Source: Monocercomonoides exilis
Taxonomy: Eukaryota; Preaxostyla; Oxymonadida; Polymastigidae
NCBI GenBank assembly: GCA_001643675.2
Contig: LSRY02000048.1
Span: forward strand, 186,001-250,000
Length of the DNA: 64,000 bases
Direction: 5' to 3'
The translations under genes and the position numbers were made by a program. Positions 38,857 to 51,705 of the stretch are shown here, one piece after another; the stretch's first letter is position 1; every line of letters begins with the position of its first letter. The notes beneath the pieces were generated by a model. It did no database searches and was not told the DNA's origin. It saw only the letters and a program-made list of their open reading frames with translations.

Positions 38857-41800
38857 ATGAAAATGTTTTTGACTTTGATTCTCGCGAACTGTCTGTTTGC
38901 CAGTTGTCCCGCTCCGCAGCGCGATAACAAAAATCGGTCAAATGCATTTTCCGATGGCTGTCCCGAGGCAGCTGTTGATGCCGTTTTTGTTTCTGAAAAA
39001 GGAGACGATTCGAAGCAGAACTGTGGAAGTGAAGCAGATCCGTGCAAAACAATTGCGAAAGGGATTGAGCTGCTTGGGGAAGGCCCTGGAGATAAGTCCG
39101 TCAAAATTGTTGATTCCGCTGAAATTCCATACGGTTTTCAGTTTTTGAAAGATTTCAGCCTTGGGATAGCAGCAGCATCGAAGCAGGGCGCGGGCAAAAC
39201 ACTTGATTTTGAATTGGATGGCATTGTTGCGAAAGGGAAGTCCCACATGGTGAATGAGAAAACACTGACGCTGGAACATTTGATGTTTAATCTTATTCCA
39301 TTCAAAACTGATAAGCTATCAAAGGAAGCAGAAGCCTCTTCCGCGGTGATTCTTTCTAGGGGCGTTGGCGGAGCCTTGACGATAAGGCATGTCGGAATAT
39401 GTTTTCAAAAATGGACAGATGAATATGCGCCATTTTCGATATTGAGAATAACAGAAGGAAAATTGTCAATTGATGGATTTCATTGGGGTTACTTGGGGTA
39501 TTACTATCTTTCTAGTGCGGCCATCCTGCACATATCCGAAGATGTTGCTGTTCAAAAATTGAAGAGTCTTCAAATGGACCATGCAAAGCTTGAAAAAGAA
39601 TGTGCCCTGGAACTTCGGTCTTCGTTCACGCTGGAAGGAAGCCACTTTGGCTCTGTTGAGAGGGCAAATGCAGGGCCAGCGCTGCTCGAAGCGAAAAGTG
39701 GGGCAGACAAAAAAGTGGCGATTACTATATCTGAATGCAAGATATCTTCGATGCAATCGCAGAAATCAGAAAATGGTGGCTGCATCTATTTTGAGATGAT
39801 GCACCCGGAGAGTGAACTGAACATTGTCGATACAATATTTGATTGGGGAAGGGCTGTTCGTGGGGGAGGGGCGATGATTGGTGCGATGAAAGGGAAAGTG
39901 AAGTTGGAAAATGTGGAGTTTCGCAGCTGTGAGGCAGCTGCCGATGGAGGAGGGCTGGTGATACGTGATCTGACGCAGATGGCAGGATTTGAATGCAGAA
40001 ACGGCACATTTCGGGGATGCAAGGCAAAGACAGGCGGAGGGATGGCAATACATTTGGGAGAAGAGACAAGGCTGATCGACGAAATTTTGTTCAAAAACTG
40101 TTTCTTCAGTGACAACTCAGCAGGACAGTGCGGAAATGATCTTGCGCTGTGCAGTGAAGGAGACGTTGAAATGAGCCGAACGCCTTTTGATGCAGATTCC
40201 TTCAGCGTGACGAAAGACCATCGAGTTGGAGCGATAAAGAAAGATGGAGCAATTGTATTTTATGAGGACTGGCTGCGCTTTGACACACTGGATATCGATG
40301 TCGATGGAGAAAACGGAGAAGACAGCGCGGAATGCGGCAGAAGGGGGAAAATGGCTTGCAAGACGATGAAGCAGGCTCTGTTGAACTGCCTGGCAGGCAG
40401 AGCATTTACTGTGTATGCAGCAGAAGACGGCAACAAATACGACGCCGAGCCAATAATGATTGAAGAAAGGTCGGCCAAAGTTGCAAACAGAAAAGACAAC
40501 GTGATCAGCATCACAACAGTGCTGGACGAAGCGAAGGCGCATCCGGGCGAGGGGCTGTTTAATGTGCGGCAAAATGCGAATTTTGGGCTGTACAGAGCAG
40601 ATGTGCAAGTGGACACAACGAGACAGAGCGGGAGAGACAATGGCCTGTTTGTGTGTGATGGAGACAGGGCGTGTGCTGACATCTACCGAGTGAATATCTC
40701 GTGCACCGATTCTCAACAGATTCTAAACTGTGTGCTGATCGAATGCAAAATGGGAACTCTATACATGAACGAAGTCTTTATCTCTCATTTCACATCTTCT
40801 TTTGCGCTCGTCTTGGTGGAAGCTGGGGAATATGTTGATTTGATAAGATTGAGCATGGACACGGTCTCCACGATGAGTACAGCACAGTCAATTGTTACTA
40901 TTTTGGCGGGGTGCAGGCAACTGAGCTTTAACGATGGAAAGTTTTCTAACTGCAGATCGACGGAACATCGACTGGGAGGAGTGCTGCATTTGGAGATTGG
41001 GAATGGGAATTATTACAGCTTTTACGGTGCTGAATTCAAAAATTGCTCGTGCAAAGGTGCGCAAATGACTTCAGATGGACAGGGGTTGATGCTGAACGAA
41101 GAGTCGAAAGGCGGAGCGATGTTTATTCGAGTTGGCGATGAAATCACAGGAGCAGTGAATTTGAGATTGAACGGGATGAGATTTAGTGAGTGCTGGGCAG
41201 ACCGAGGAGAGCTTGTGTATCTTTCGTTTCCGAGCGGAAGGAAGCAGATAAAAGAGGAGTTGTTTGAATTTGAGATGGAAGAGATATATGGAAAAGCGAA
41301 TCTGATGCTTTTGGAAGAAAGGAAAGGGGGAGAGGCGAATGTTGTTGATCTTCTGAGCGACGAAGCGAACAGACTGCCTTACCATTCTCAGAATATTTAT
41401 GTTGGAGGAGCGAAGGCGAGCGACGACAAGGTCTGTGGAGCAAAAGAAAGACCGTGCGATCTGCTCAGCACCGCCATCGAGCATGGAATCCATGTTAAAG
41501 TTATGACGATGCATGTGATTGGAAGAGTTTTCGTAAACGAGCCGTTTTTGATTGACGAGTTTGTCACGCTGACTTCTGCATCTGTCCCTTCATCTGAGTG
41601 GGAACAGGGATCAGGCACAACTTGGAAGATGTTGTCAGGCGCAGAGAAGAATCGGGGCATCCTTCGAATTGGGGCGAATATGAAAGCGGAGGAGTCGACA
41701 GCTGTGTTTTATATGGACAATTGTTATCTGAAGTTTGAGCACATTGACATGGAGTATCCGGATGCGGTTGAGGGGGGATGCGCTGGATGTGATCTGTTCG

Positions 41801-42964
41801 AAAAGCTTCTTGAAAATAACAGATGTTGTCTTCAGGCCGTGGTACACCGGGTTGAAAGGAGAAAATGTGAAAGGGGGAGAAGGAAGAGCGCTTCCGTACA
41901 GGCTGATAGTGTTCGGGCATAGATGGGAAACATTCACGCAGCTGGTCATTTACGGGAGAAACGGAAACATCACAAGCAGCAAGCAGCACAAGGAATGGAA
42001 AGATGGGAAAGAAGGAGAGGAGAAGAGGAGCAGTGTTTTGAGATTGGAGGAGCCATTTGCAAGCAGGGATGGGATGAATGGAGTTGGAGAAGAGGAAAGC
42101 CAGCTGTGTTTGTGGGATTGTGGATTGGTTTGTCTGCAGGAAGAATCTTTTGTGGAGATGGAGGACAGCAGGTTTGTGGACATCGGCGAAGGAGCGATTT
42201 ATGGAACGCAATCGTGTCTGAGCTTGAACAACTGCAGCTTTGTGAACAATCACCCGATTGGGAAGGATTGGGAGAAGTTTGCATCGCTGCGGAACAACAT
42301 TCGATTTCTGGAAAAAGAGAGAGAGAAGCCGCTTTTCATCAACAGCCTGGCTGCTGGGAGCGATGGATTGGAGGGAAGGCCATTTGGGATGCTTGTGGAG
42401 GTGGAGGTGGGTGGGCGTGCGGCAGAAAATATGGACTCGTATTTCTTCAGTCCTGTTTTGAAGAATGCAACGATGATCAAAAAGGCGAAGGAGACAGCAG
42501 AGCAAGGAAAAGGCGGGAAAATCGAGTCAGACGAAGGAGCACGCGCTGTGATTCAGGGGTGCTATCTGTTTCCGTGTGGACTTACAGTCGAAGCATCGAA
42601 GAAAAGAGTGGGGGGAAGGAAGGAGTGGATTGAATGCCCTGTTTCTGAGTATGTGAACGAGACAGAGATGAGAGTGGAGATTCCATCATCGCTGCTGGAT
42701 GGCGACGAGTACACATCGTTGGTTTGCCGGCTGAGATACCCGAGCGGAATATCCGAAGGAGAGAAAAGGAGCACAGAGTATATCACTCTGGCGAAGCAGA
42801 AGAAAGAAGATCCGAAGAAGCTGACAACAGCGCAGCTGGTGGCAGTCATTGTGTCTGTGAGTGTGTGCTCAGTTGCTGCAGTTGTGGGGGTTGTAATTGT
42901 TGCCTGTGTGGTGAGAAAGAGGAAGCGAAGGCAATACAAGCGGATTGCGGATGAGAAGAATTAG
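38857..42964 (+). pseudogene. Beta-helix-type surface membrane protein (right-arm copy, frameshifted)
   Basis: This is the same gene as 25026-29132 in inverse orientation. From ATG at 38857 the protein matches the left copy residue for residue until YPDAVEGG near 41775. There a run of six G (41772-41777) replaces the left copy's five, and the frame runs to a stop at 41920-41922. The remaining coding sequence, including the membrane helix and basic tail, is open in the other frame from about 41735 to 42964. If the extra G is real, the product is 1021 residues without a membrane anchor and so would be secreted or lost. If it is a homopolymer error, both arms carry a working gene. Confidence 0.85.
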
Positions 42965-44323
42965 CAAGGAGCATTGGAAATGGGATTTATTGGTGGATCG
43001 TTCTGATTATTTCAACTTTTTTCTTTCTTTCTTTTTTTCTTTCTTTCATTCTTTGTTTTGAAATGTTTTTCCACTTGTTTGAAGAGTGGTGGAAAAAGAT
43101 TAAAAAAATACTTTTTGATTTTAGATTTTTTTTTCAATGCAATTATTTTGATTTTTTAGAATAATTTCCATCAAGCGATAACTGTTGAGTGTGTTGTTTC
43201 TGTTTCAATTGTCTTTTCATTTATCTTTTTTATTTTCTCTCTCTTTTTTTTCCTTCTCTTGATTTTGAGATATTTCGAAAAAGAAAGGTTTGTTCGTGAA
43301 AGTTAGTTATTTCATGACTGTTATCGTTGTGGTTGTGGAAATTCTTCAGAGTGTTTGATATTTTTGTTCAGCATTTGATTTGTGCATCAGCCAGTATTTG
43401 TAATTATATTTATCTATTTCTGTTATTTGCTTTGTTCGATGAAATTTCTTGTGAGGCTCTTTTGCAAAAAAGAATTGGATTTATTGGCTTTTGACTTTGA
43501 GAAGTTGGGAGCGTTTCCAGCATGTTTTTGACATTTTTGTTGCAGATGAAAGAGAGCAACAATCTGTTTTTGAATTTTTTTATTCCCCTTTTCCTCAATT
43601 TCTCAATTGTTTTAATTTGTTTATTTGTTTGTTTGTGTTGTTTTGAGTGCTTTGTTTTTTGTTCATGTACTTCCAAAAAAAATTATTATTATCATTATTT
43701 TATTGGGTCATAAGTTTTTCTCAGCCTCAAGTTTTGTTATGTTGGGAAAAAAAATTATTTTTGAAGCTTTCAAATGCATTTTTTGATTTCAACAAATGGC
43801 TGAAACATAATAATGATAAAGAAATGGGCATTCCAAAAACAAAAAATTTTGCAGCATTTTGATGTTGATTTCTTCAAAAAGAGTTTTCAAATAAAAAACA
43901 AATTCGATTAAGAAAGCTTAATTTCAAAATCTCTGATTTTTCATATTCATGTTCAAATTCTTTTTCTTTCTTTTCTTCTATCTTTCTTCATTGGTTGTTG
44001 TTGTTGTTGAATTTCCTATGAAATATATCAATTTTTTTGAAAAGTTCCTTTTGTCAAATTTTCAGGTGAATATTTGATGAAAATATTCGGTTTTCATTTT
44101 CATCTGAAATTTTCACAAAAGGAACCTTTCAAAAAAAATTTAGACATCAAACAATCAATTGTGAAAAACGGAAAGATTGTTGAAAAATGTGAAAAAAGAG
44201 AAACGAGAAACGCAGTTGACAGAATCTCCCAGCATGATCATTGAAATCTAAGTTCTTGTTATGCTTTCTATTTGAAACTTTATTCATTACGAAAATACAT
44301 TTTTTCTTGATTTAAATTACAGA
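42965..44323. other. Palindrome arm, non-coding flank (right)
   Basis: 3' flank of the right-arm gene. It is nearly identical to the left arm up to about 43676 and then diverges (for example AAT-run length changes near 43683). It contains the short foldback at 44037-44132. No gene is seen. Confidence 0.5.
44037..44132. repeat. Short foldback repeat (right-arm copy)
   Basis: Counterpart of 23847-23942. The ends are TTGAAAAGTTCCTTTTGTCA and, in inverse, ACAAAAGGAACCTTTCAA, with a spacer rich in GAATATTTGATGAAAATATTC. Confidence 0.65.
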
Positions 44324-44679
44324 TTGCGCAAAAAATACCGGGCAAGATCGAATTCTCAATAACTGCAAGATAAATAATTCTGTTTCACTTTCCTCAAAAT
44401 TCATCTCATCAACACTAACTCATTTGACATACAAATCTTTCAAAACAGCTTCATTTGTGCTCAGAGAAAATAATTATTATCAATATCCCAGAAAAACTCA
44501 AAAATCTGTTTCTGCGAGATTTCAATCATTAATTATTTCTGAGCTCAAATGAGGCTATTTCGAAAGATTTGAATATCAAATGAGTTTGTATTGATGAGAT
44601 ATATTTTGAGGAAAGTGAAACAGAATTATTTATCTTGCAGTTATTGAGAAATTGATCTTGTCTGGTATTTTTTGCACAA
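44324..44679. mobile_element. Foldback MITE-like element, right palindrome end
   Basis: Self-complementary element like 23303-23655, with ends TTGCGCAAAAAATACCGGGC and, inverted, TTGTGCAAAAAATACCAGAC. It is non-coding. It has diverged from the left-arm element by many substitutions, far more than the near-identical core of the arms. Confidence 0.7.
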
Positions 44680-45694
44680 CCTGTTCAATTTAATCCTGAT
44701 ATTATCACATCGAATATAGTTCATATCGATTATAGTCAAGTTTTTCCTGGACAGACATTTTTTCCATTTTTCCATTCATTTTCCATCGAAAAAAATTACA
44801 GGGCAAAATATATGTAGTCATAATTTGTTTTGTTGAGAGTTCATTTTTAATTGAAAAATCGGTTTTTTGATCAAATATTTCTATTTTTCGATTTTTCAAA
44901 AGTGCATTCAAATAAAACTTAATAATGTGCACAAATGATAAAAAAAGTTCAAGCAAGTGAAAAAAAAAACTGTTGTAGTGAATAATTTCCAAATATGGAA
45001 AAACTGACCCAGAAATAATTTATTATTAATAATTATTTATTTTTTTCTGTGAAAATTGACATTGCACATTATCACAATCGGATATTGTCACAAAAAGTTG
45101 TGAAAAAACTTATGTGATAAAGTCCGATCAAGACTGCATATGTGTGAGAATGAGAAAAAGGAGAAATTTTACTTATTTTCCTTTATTTCATTGTTTTTTA
45201 AAACAGTAATAGAATGCAATTCACATGATTGTCACATTGCTTTGAGAAGTTTTGTTAAATGTAACATAAGGGCTTTTTGCCAAAACTTGTTTTTGTGGAT
45301 ATTTTCTCAATTTAATGTTCTGCTTGCCTATTTTCGAAAAAAAAATGGTAATATTTTTTTAAAAATGGTTCATGCAATGAATTTCTCTTTTAAACATATC
45401 GAACTGATCGAATTTGTTCGGAAATATTCACTGCTGCTCTCAAGATCATTGTGAAAAATGAAAAAAGATTATAATCTTTCAAGTAATATTTTTCAACCAA
45501 AAAAACAAAATTTGCAATTATCATTGAATTGTGTAATTAAAGAAGTCGAATTCTTATTTAAAACTTTTATTTATTTCTAGATTTTATATTTTATATGAAG
45601 AATCTCTGAATAGTTTTTATTTTTTATTTCTTTGCAAATGAATAATGGTTTATTTGTAGGAAATATATCATATTATTGTGCAGATCAAAAATTA
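44680..45694. other. AT-rich intergenic region upstream of the Kelch gene
   Basis: No supported gene. A plus-strand open stretch at 45140-45454 has no recognisable character. The last part probably contains the promoter of the Kelch gene. Confidence 0.45.
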
Positions 45695-48600
45695 ATGGTT
45701 TTTCTATTTATTCTATGTTTTTTATTTTGCAGCGTTCATTGTGCTTCAAATGAGAAAATTGTGGAAGCAATGACGGTGTTACCTCGTTATGGTTCACAAA
45801 TCAACCCAAGGCTCTCTCCGTTTGTTCAGAGTTTTTCAAGTGGAAATTGTTCAAGTTTATTCATTTATGGAGGAACATGTGACAATGATGAAATGCTATC
45901 AGATGCTTATGTTGTCAATCTTTATCTTTCAAACATAAAACGTCAACAAATACAAATGAAGAGCAAAAAGCCGTTGGTGAAGGATTTTGCTCAATTTGGA
46001 ATAAACAATTCATTTTTTATCTGGGGTGGATGGAAAGAATCTGGATTATCGAATTCTCTGTGGTCATTTGACATGAGCTCAAGCACTTGGAAGGAAGTGG
46101 ATGAAGGAGAAACAATTCCAGAAGCGAGACATTCAATGGCATATGCTTCAAACGGGGACAAACTTTACATTTTTGGAGGAATCAGTGCTTCTGGATTTCT
46201 AAATGATGTTTGGGAATTCAATTCTCAAACGCGAAAATGGAGAGAATTGAAAATTTCATCAAGTGGAGAAGGTCCAAAACCATGTTGTTGGGCAGGAATG
46301 CTTGTTTTCAATGGATGTGCAGTTGTTTATGGAGGAGATACAGGAATCAGCACAGATTCAAAGCTCAGAATGTTCAGAACAAAAATCGATGACACTTATC
46401 CTGTTTGGGAAGAGGTGAAAATAACTGATAGATATGGAAATGACAGTAATGTACCAGAATCCAGATCCAATTATGGACATTCAACATTCGTTTCTTCTGA
46501 TGGAGCATATTCATATATTTTTGGTGGTTGTCCTGTCAACAAAATAAGAAATGAATTCAATTCATTGCTAATTCTTGACTGCAGCCAAGTGACAAAAAGT
46601 GGGAGTGGAACATTAACAGCAAGATTCAAAACAATAAAACCCAAGGAAACAAACGAGACTGGAGAAAAAGATTTGTTTCGGGTTGATTGTGGATGTGCAA
46701 CAGACAAAGATGGAAATCTGTTTATTTTTGGAGGAAGGACACAACAAGGGATCAATTCAGATCTAATTGTTGTTATGAAGGAAGATATGAAGTTTGATCA
46801 AACGGAAGAGGAAATGAATTCCAACGAATCAATCAAACGAAGAAGAGAATTCCGAAAGAAGATTCTCAATGACGAACATCAGGTTAAAAAAATCAGAAAT
46901 AGTGAAATGAAAAAGATTTCAACAGTACCAAAAATTTCTAAAAATTCAAATGAATATGAACCTCCGTTTGTTTCTGTTCTCTCAGAAAGATACTTTGCAC
47001 CTTCTCCTCGAATCAATCCAATTGTTGGCAAGTTTTTTGATCAATTCTTTATATATGGAGGACGAGATCCGGTCACTGGAGAAATTTTTAATGATTTCTT
47101 TGGATTTAACATGAAAGGTGATGAATGGAGTGAATTACCTGCAGACTCTTCTTCAGTAACTCGTCCTGCAAGAGAATTAGCTGCAATTTGTTTCAAAAAT
47201 GGGAGATTACTGATATTTGGAGGTTTAGGACCAAATCCGCATACAGGAAAAACCGAACCTTCAAACGAGTTATGGGAATATGAGATAATGGATTCGTGGA
47301 GATTATTAGGGAAGGATTCACATGAACAACCGAAACCTGTTTTTGGAGCATCTGCAACATTATTCATGGATTATTTGATTGTTTTGGGTGGAAAATTATC
47401 TGATGGAACATTGAGCCAAGATCTATCAGTTTTCAATTTTGGAACTGGAACATGGAAGATTCACAGCGAAGGGGTAGAAGCGTTCAAGCCAGCTATTTTT
47501 GTAATGAATATGAATATTCCGAATTCTTCAAATGAAAATATCATGAATGAAAGTTCACTTAAAAGAGCAAAAAATTTGGCAAGCATCAATTCCAAAGGAT
47601 ATGGATCCCTTCCACATTATTCAGAAGCAGACATTGCAAACAAAACCCACATAATCAAACATGCCAGCACAAATGGGAGGCCCGTCCTGGTATCAGTTGG
47701 TGGCCAAACAGGAAAACAGCCGTTCATTTCATTTTCACTTTGGGATCCAAATGATGATTTCAAACTAATAAAAAACTCAACTCTCAATAGCAATTCAAAA
47801 CGAAAGAATCGAATGAAATCGAACGAATTTTGGAGATATTCGGGAACCGATGAAGAACGCGAAGAAAATGACGAAGATTTAATCTTTCATCACATTGATG
47901 GTTTGGCATTACCAATGAGAAATAGAGTTCTCATGTTTGGAGGAAAAAAAGGAGAACTTGCAATGGATACATTCAAGATTATTGAATTTGACGAATTCGG
48001 AAAAGCAAAGGTAACAGAAGATGATGGTAGTGTTTTGGGAAAAGAATTTCATCTTGATATTGTTGAAGCAGGATGCACACTTGTTGAAAGAAGTGTTTTT
48101 TGCTTTGGTGGAAGACAAGTGAATAAAGATAGAACAATTATTCCTGGGGCAGTAGATAAATTTCGTTTTTTCAATCTCACAAACGCATTTCCTTGTGCTC
48201 TAGGATCAAAAGAAAATGAGAATCATGAATGTGTGGAATGCGATGATGGTGAATTCTGTGATGATAATGAAAAAATAGAATGCAAGAAATGCCCTCCAGG
48301 AACACATGATAGATATGGAGATGCTAAATATACAGGATGCAGTCCAGTTCCAAAAGGTCATTTTACGAATGAATCAAGATCAGAAAATTATAAGAATTGC
48401 TCAAATGGGTTTTCGTGTCCAATAGGTTCAGCGGCTGAGAACAAAGGTTATGAAAATAAAACCATTCTTTCTCAGCCATCTTCGTTGGAGCCATTCAAAT
48501 TTGAATCATTAATAAAAATGTTAGCAATTGCCATACCAGTTTGCGTTGGTGTCTTGATCGCAATTTTGCTTCTTTGCTTCCCAACAAAAGCCCATTTATT

Positions 48601-49827
48601 TAAATTGGACAGATTCTCAGATAAATATGTTGATTCAATTGATCCTGTAACTCATTCCTCTGTCAAGTACATTCGAAAAACCACATTGGGAGGTTTATTA
48701 TCAATTATTGGCATTTCACTTGTTTTTGGGTTTGTTCTTCACGTTTTCGTAAATTTCGCATTTTTCAACTTAAGTGAAACACAGTCTTATGTTGATTCTT
48801 TGACGGATTACACTTCAAAAGGAATTACTCAATTCGAAAATAAAAAAGTTTTTGTGGAGGTGACATTAATAGATTATTCGAGAAGTTGTGTCGAAGGGGC
48901 TAATTTTTCTGCTGAAATTAGCGGAAATTGCTCAGAAAAACTTGGAATTGGAAAAACCCTATATGATCCTTTCAGTGTGAAAATTCATTAATCTTCATAT
49001 CAAAATTGTTTTAACTATTTTTTAATTATTGTTTATTTTCAGATTGGTACAGATCAAATGAAGAAATCGTCAACCATTTTTGTTCTCAAAAGCCTTCAGA
49101 TAGGAAATATTATCCAGAAACACATATGTGCACAATAACATTTCAAGAGCAAGAAATGAGCAAACAACTCACGCAAGGTTCTCTGAATTATGTATCATTG
49201 CATTCAACAGAGAAAGGTGCATCTTGTCGTGCAATTAAAGTGTTTGCCCGTGTCGATACTGAAATTCCAGAACAAAAGAAATCAAAAAATAAGGAAAATC
49301 AAGCTTCATCACTTGAACAAGTTTATGTGAATGACTACGACAGTGCTCTTGGTGGGTCCGTTTCGACAAATGTTACAATTGAACTCCTCCATTCAGTCTT
49401 TTATAAAAGTGATGCTTTTAGATCATATAAACCAGCAAAGGGGCATCTTGTAAATAAAATGATATTTGAAATCGGTTCGACGGCTGATGAAAGAAATCTG
49501 ACAGATTGTTCTGGATTCGGAATGAACATTTTCTTCAAATTTGGGAAATCTTCTTTAGTCACGGTTCATTCTGTCAAAGTGAGCTGTTTGACTCTTTTAT
49601 CTTCCCTTGGAGGAACATTTGTATATTTGGGATATGTTGGAAACTTTTTGCCAATTATTGAAACTTTCTTGAATATCAACTGGCTATGTGGAAAGAAAGT
49701 GAAGAGAAAGCTTGATTGTGTTTTCCAGGATTCAATAAAAAAAAAAGAGAGAAAGTCAGTTAAAGAAAGATATATTGAAGAAATGGATTTAACATTAGAA
49801 GATTCTCTCACAAGAATTAGTGAATGA
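45695..49827 (+). CDS. Kelch-repeat multi-pass membrane protein, 1354 aa (2 exons)
   Basis: Exon 1 is 45695-48974 and exon 2 is 49043-49827, joined by a 68-base intron (GTGTGA...TTTTCAG) in phase (1355 codons). I chose the ATG at 45695 because it begins a clean signal peptide (MVFLFILCFLFCSVHCAS); an in-frame ATG at 45638 would bury it. Repeats with kelch words (LYIFGGISASGFLNDVWEF, IWGGWKESGLSNSLWSF, LLIFGGLGPNPHTG) cover about residues 30-860, suggesting one or two beta-propellers. A Cys-rich segment follows (CVECDDGEFC, CKKCPPGTHDRYGD). Then come hydrophobic segments near residues 940 and 1000 and a third near 1270 (LSSLGGTFVYLGYVGNFLPI). This suggests a surface receptor or adhesin with an extracellular propeller. 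Ligand and signalling partner are unknown. Confidence 0.88.
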
Positions 49828-51705
49828 CTATTCATTATTTCTTTGAGTAAACTGCACGTCGTCTTTATTATATTACCATTCAGTAAATTGACTCAATCAT
49901 ATATTATTTTTCATATTTCGTTCACATGAATAAATATGCCCAGGATTCAAAAACACTGAAAGAAGGGAACTTAAAAGTTTTCTTCAAAAATGAACATTTT
50001 CTTGACAAAAAGACTTTCAGTTTCCAAACCATCTTTCATCAACACTCCTTGATGTCAAAAATTTGTTTGCTTATCGCTTTAATTTTATTAAGGGCTTTCT
50101 TAATCAAAAACAACTGTCCTTTTATTGAAATTATGGAAATATTTATTGTGAAAATAAAAATTTTATGATCACAAAAAACTATAAACAGGTTTTTCAATTT
50201 TCGAATACTGACCATTTGCAATTGTTATGGTTCAAAACATAGAATTTCTGTATTTAACTGAAGTTTGAAAAAAAGCCCCATGAAAGATGTTATGTGAATA
50301 AAGAACTGTTCAATTTTGGTAAGAGTGGACTCAACCGACACCCAAAAAATGATATACATAATCATTTTTCCAACATATAAATGATTAATATTTTCTTAAT
50401 TCTAATTTTTTTAAAAAAATAACTGTATTCAAATATTTAAAATCATCTCTTTCTTATCATTAATTTTCAAAAAAATATGAATATTCAATGGAAAACCCTA
50501 ACTTTTTTATTTTTTCTTAACCCTAGCAAATAAAACGCGAAAACAATTAGTCATATAACACTAAAAAGTCTTCAATTCAGAGCTTGTTTAAGAAAAGAAA
50601 TAACATAAATTTAAATATAAAGGGCATGATCAAAACTGGTTTCAATTGATTCCACTTTAACCTCAATTTATTCTTATTTGTTCAATTTGCTATTTCAATC
50701 ACATGACGTTAATAGTGTCTCAACTTTTTTTCTTTATTAAAAAAAAAAAATGAATCCCTAAAGTTTCCTTTAGCCAAAAAATTCGAAATTATTTCCGAAA
50801 AAAAAAATGATTGTTCAATAAAAACAACCTTCTTCGTTTGGAAAATGTTCGAGAAAGACTTTTTTGGTACAAATTAAAAAGTTCCTTTATGAGAAAATCA
50901 AAATACAAATAATTATGTTGGAAAATAACAAAATATTTCATATTTTACGAAAAGTCGCACCCTTTGAGTGAAACATAAGTTTTTTCAAAAAAGTTCGAGT
51001 TGTAACCAATAAGTCTAACGATTTTCAAAAAAGACAAATTCTTTTGCACTAAGCCTTAAATGTCAATGGAAGTCATTAACTTATTGTGAAAGTTCCAGTC
51101 TATTGTGAGTTTATTTATAAATAGAATTAGGAATAAGGAATGAGTTTGTTTTCACGTATTTATCAATTTACATGATTCATCATAATACTTGTTTGTTTTC
51201 TTATTAAAAAGCAATGTTGAAAAAAAAATTTTTTTTTCAATTTTTATTTTTATTTCCTTAATTGTTTAATTAATTAATTGTTATTGTTATTATTTTGAAA
51301 ATGTTCACGTGAAAAGAAAAAATGAAATCCACTCTATTCGTATTACAGATGTTTAGGCGATCATTCAAAACATCATAAATTATATTCAAATACAATCACT
51401 TCTGATGACATCTGAAATGAAAAACACAATTTTTATTTTCATTTTTGTTTCATCAGTTAATCATTATTATTGATGCTTTCCTGGTTTATTTCCACAGAAG
51501 TGAGACTTTTTGGAACATCAATAAAGAATAAAAATCATTTTTTAACTTTTTTTCTGATTTTAACAACAAATGATATAATTATACATGAATTATTTTTGAT
51601 TCAGAATAAAAAATTTATCCCATCGTTTTATTTTTTGTTCCATTCATTGAGGAATGCATTTTTTTCGTGAAAGAAAAAAATAGTTCCGAAATAATATTTG
51701 AATTA
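49828..51705. other. AT-rich intergenic region
   Basis: 1.9 kb of AT-rich DNA between the Kelch gene and the Tc1 element. Short open frames (for example 49926-50168, 51470-51670) look random. No RNA gene or repeat of note is seen. Confidence 0.5.

Larger units (their letters stand above)
36470..44679. repeat. Right arm of a giant palindrome
   Basis: Inverted copy of 23303-31520, sharing gene content, order and intergenic tandems. The matching ends at the outer edge of the foldback element at 44679. The right flank beyond 44680 and the left flank before 23303 are unrelated. Confidence 0.92.

Noticed and set aside
41772-41777. Programmed ribosomal frameshifting in the right-arm surface gene
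   Set aside because: The left copy reads through without any slip and no slippery heptamer plus structure is evident; an indel or base-calling error is simpler.
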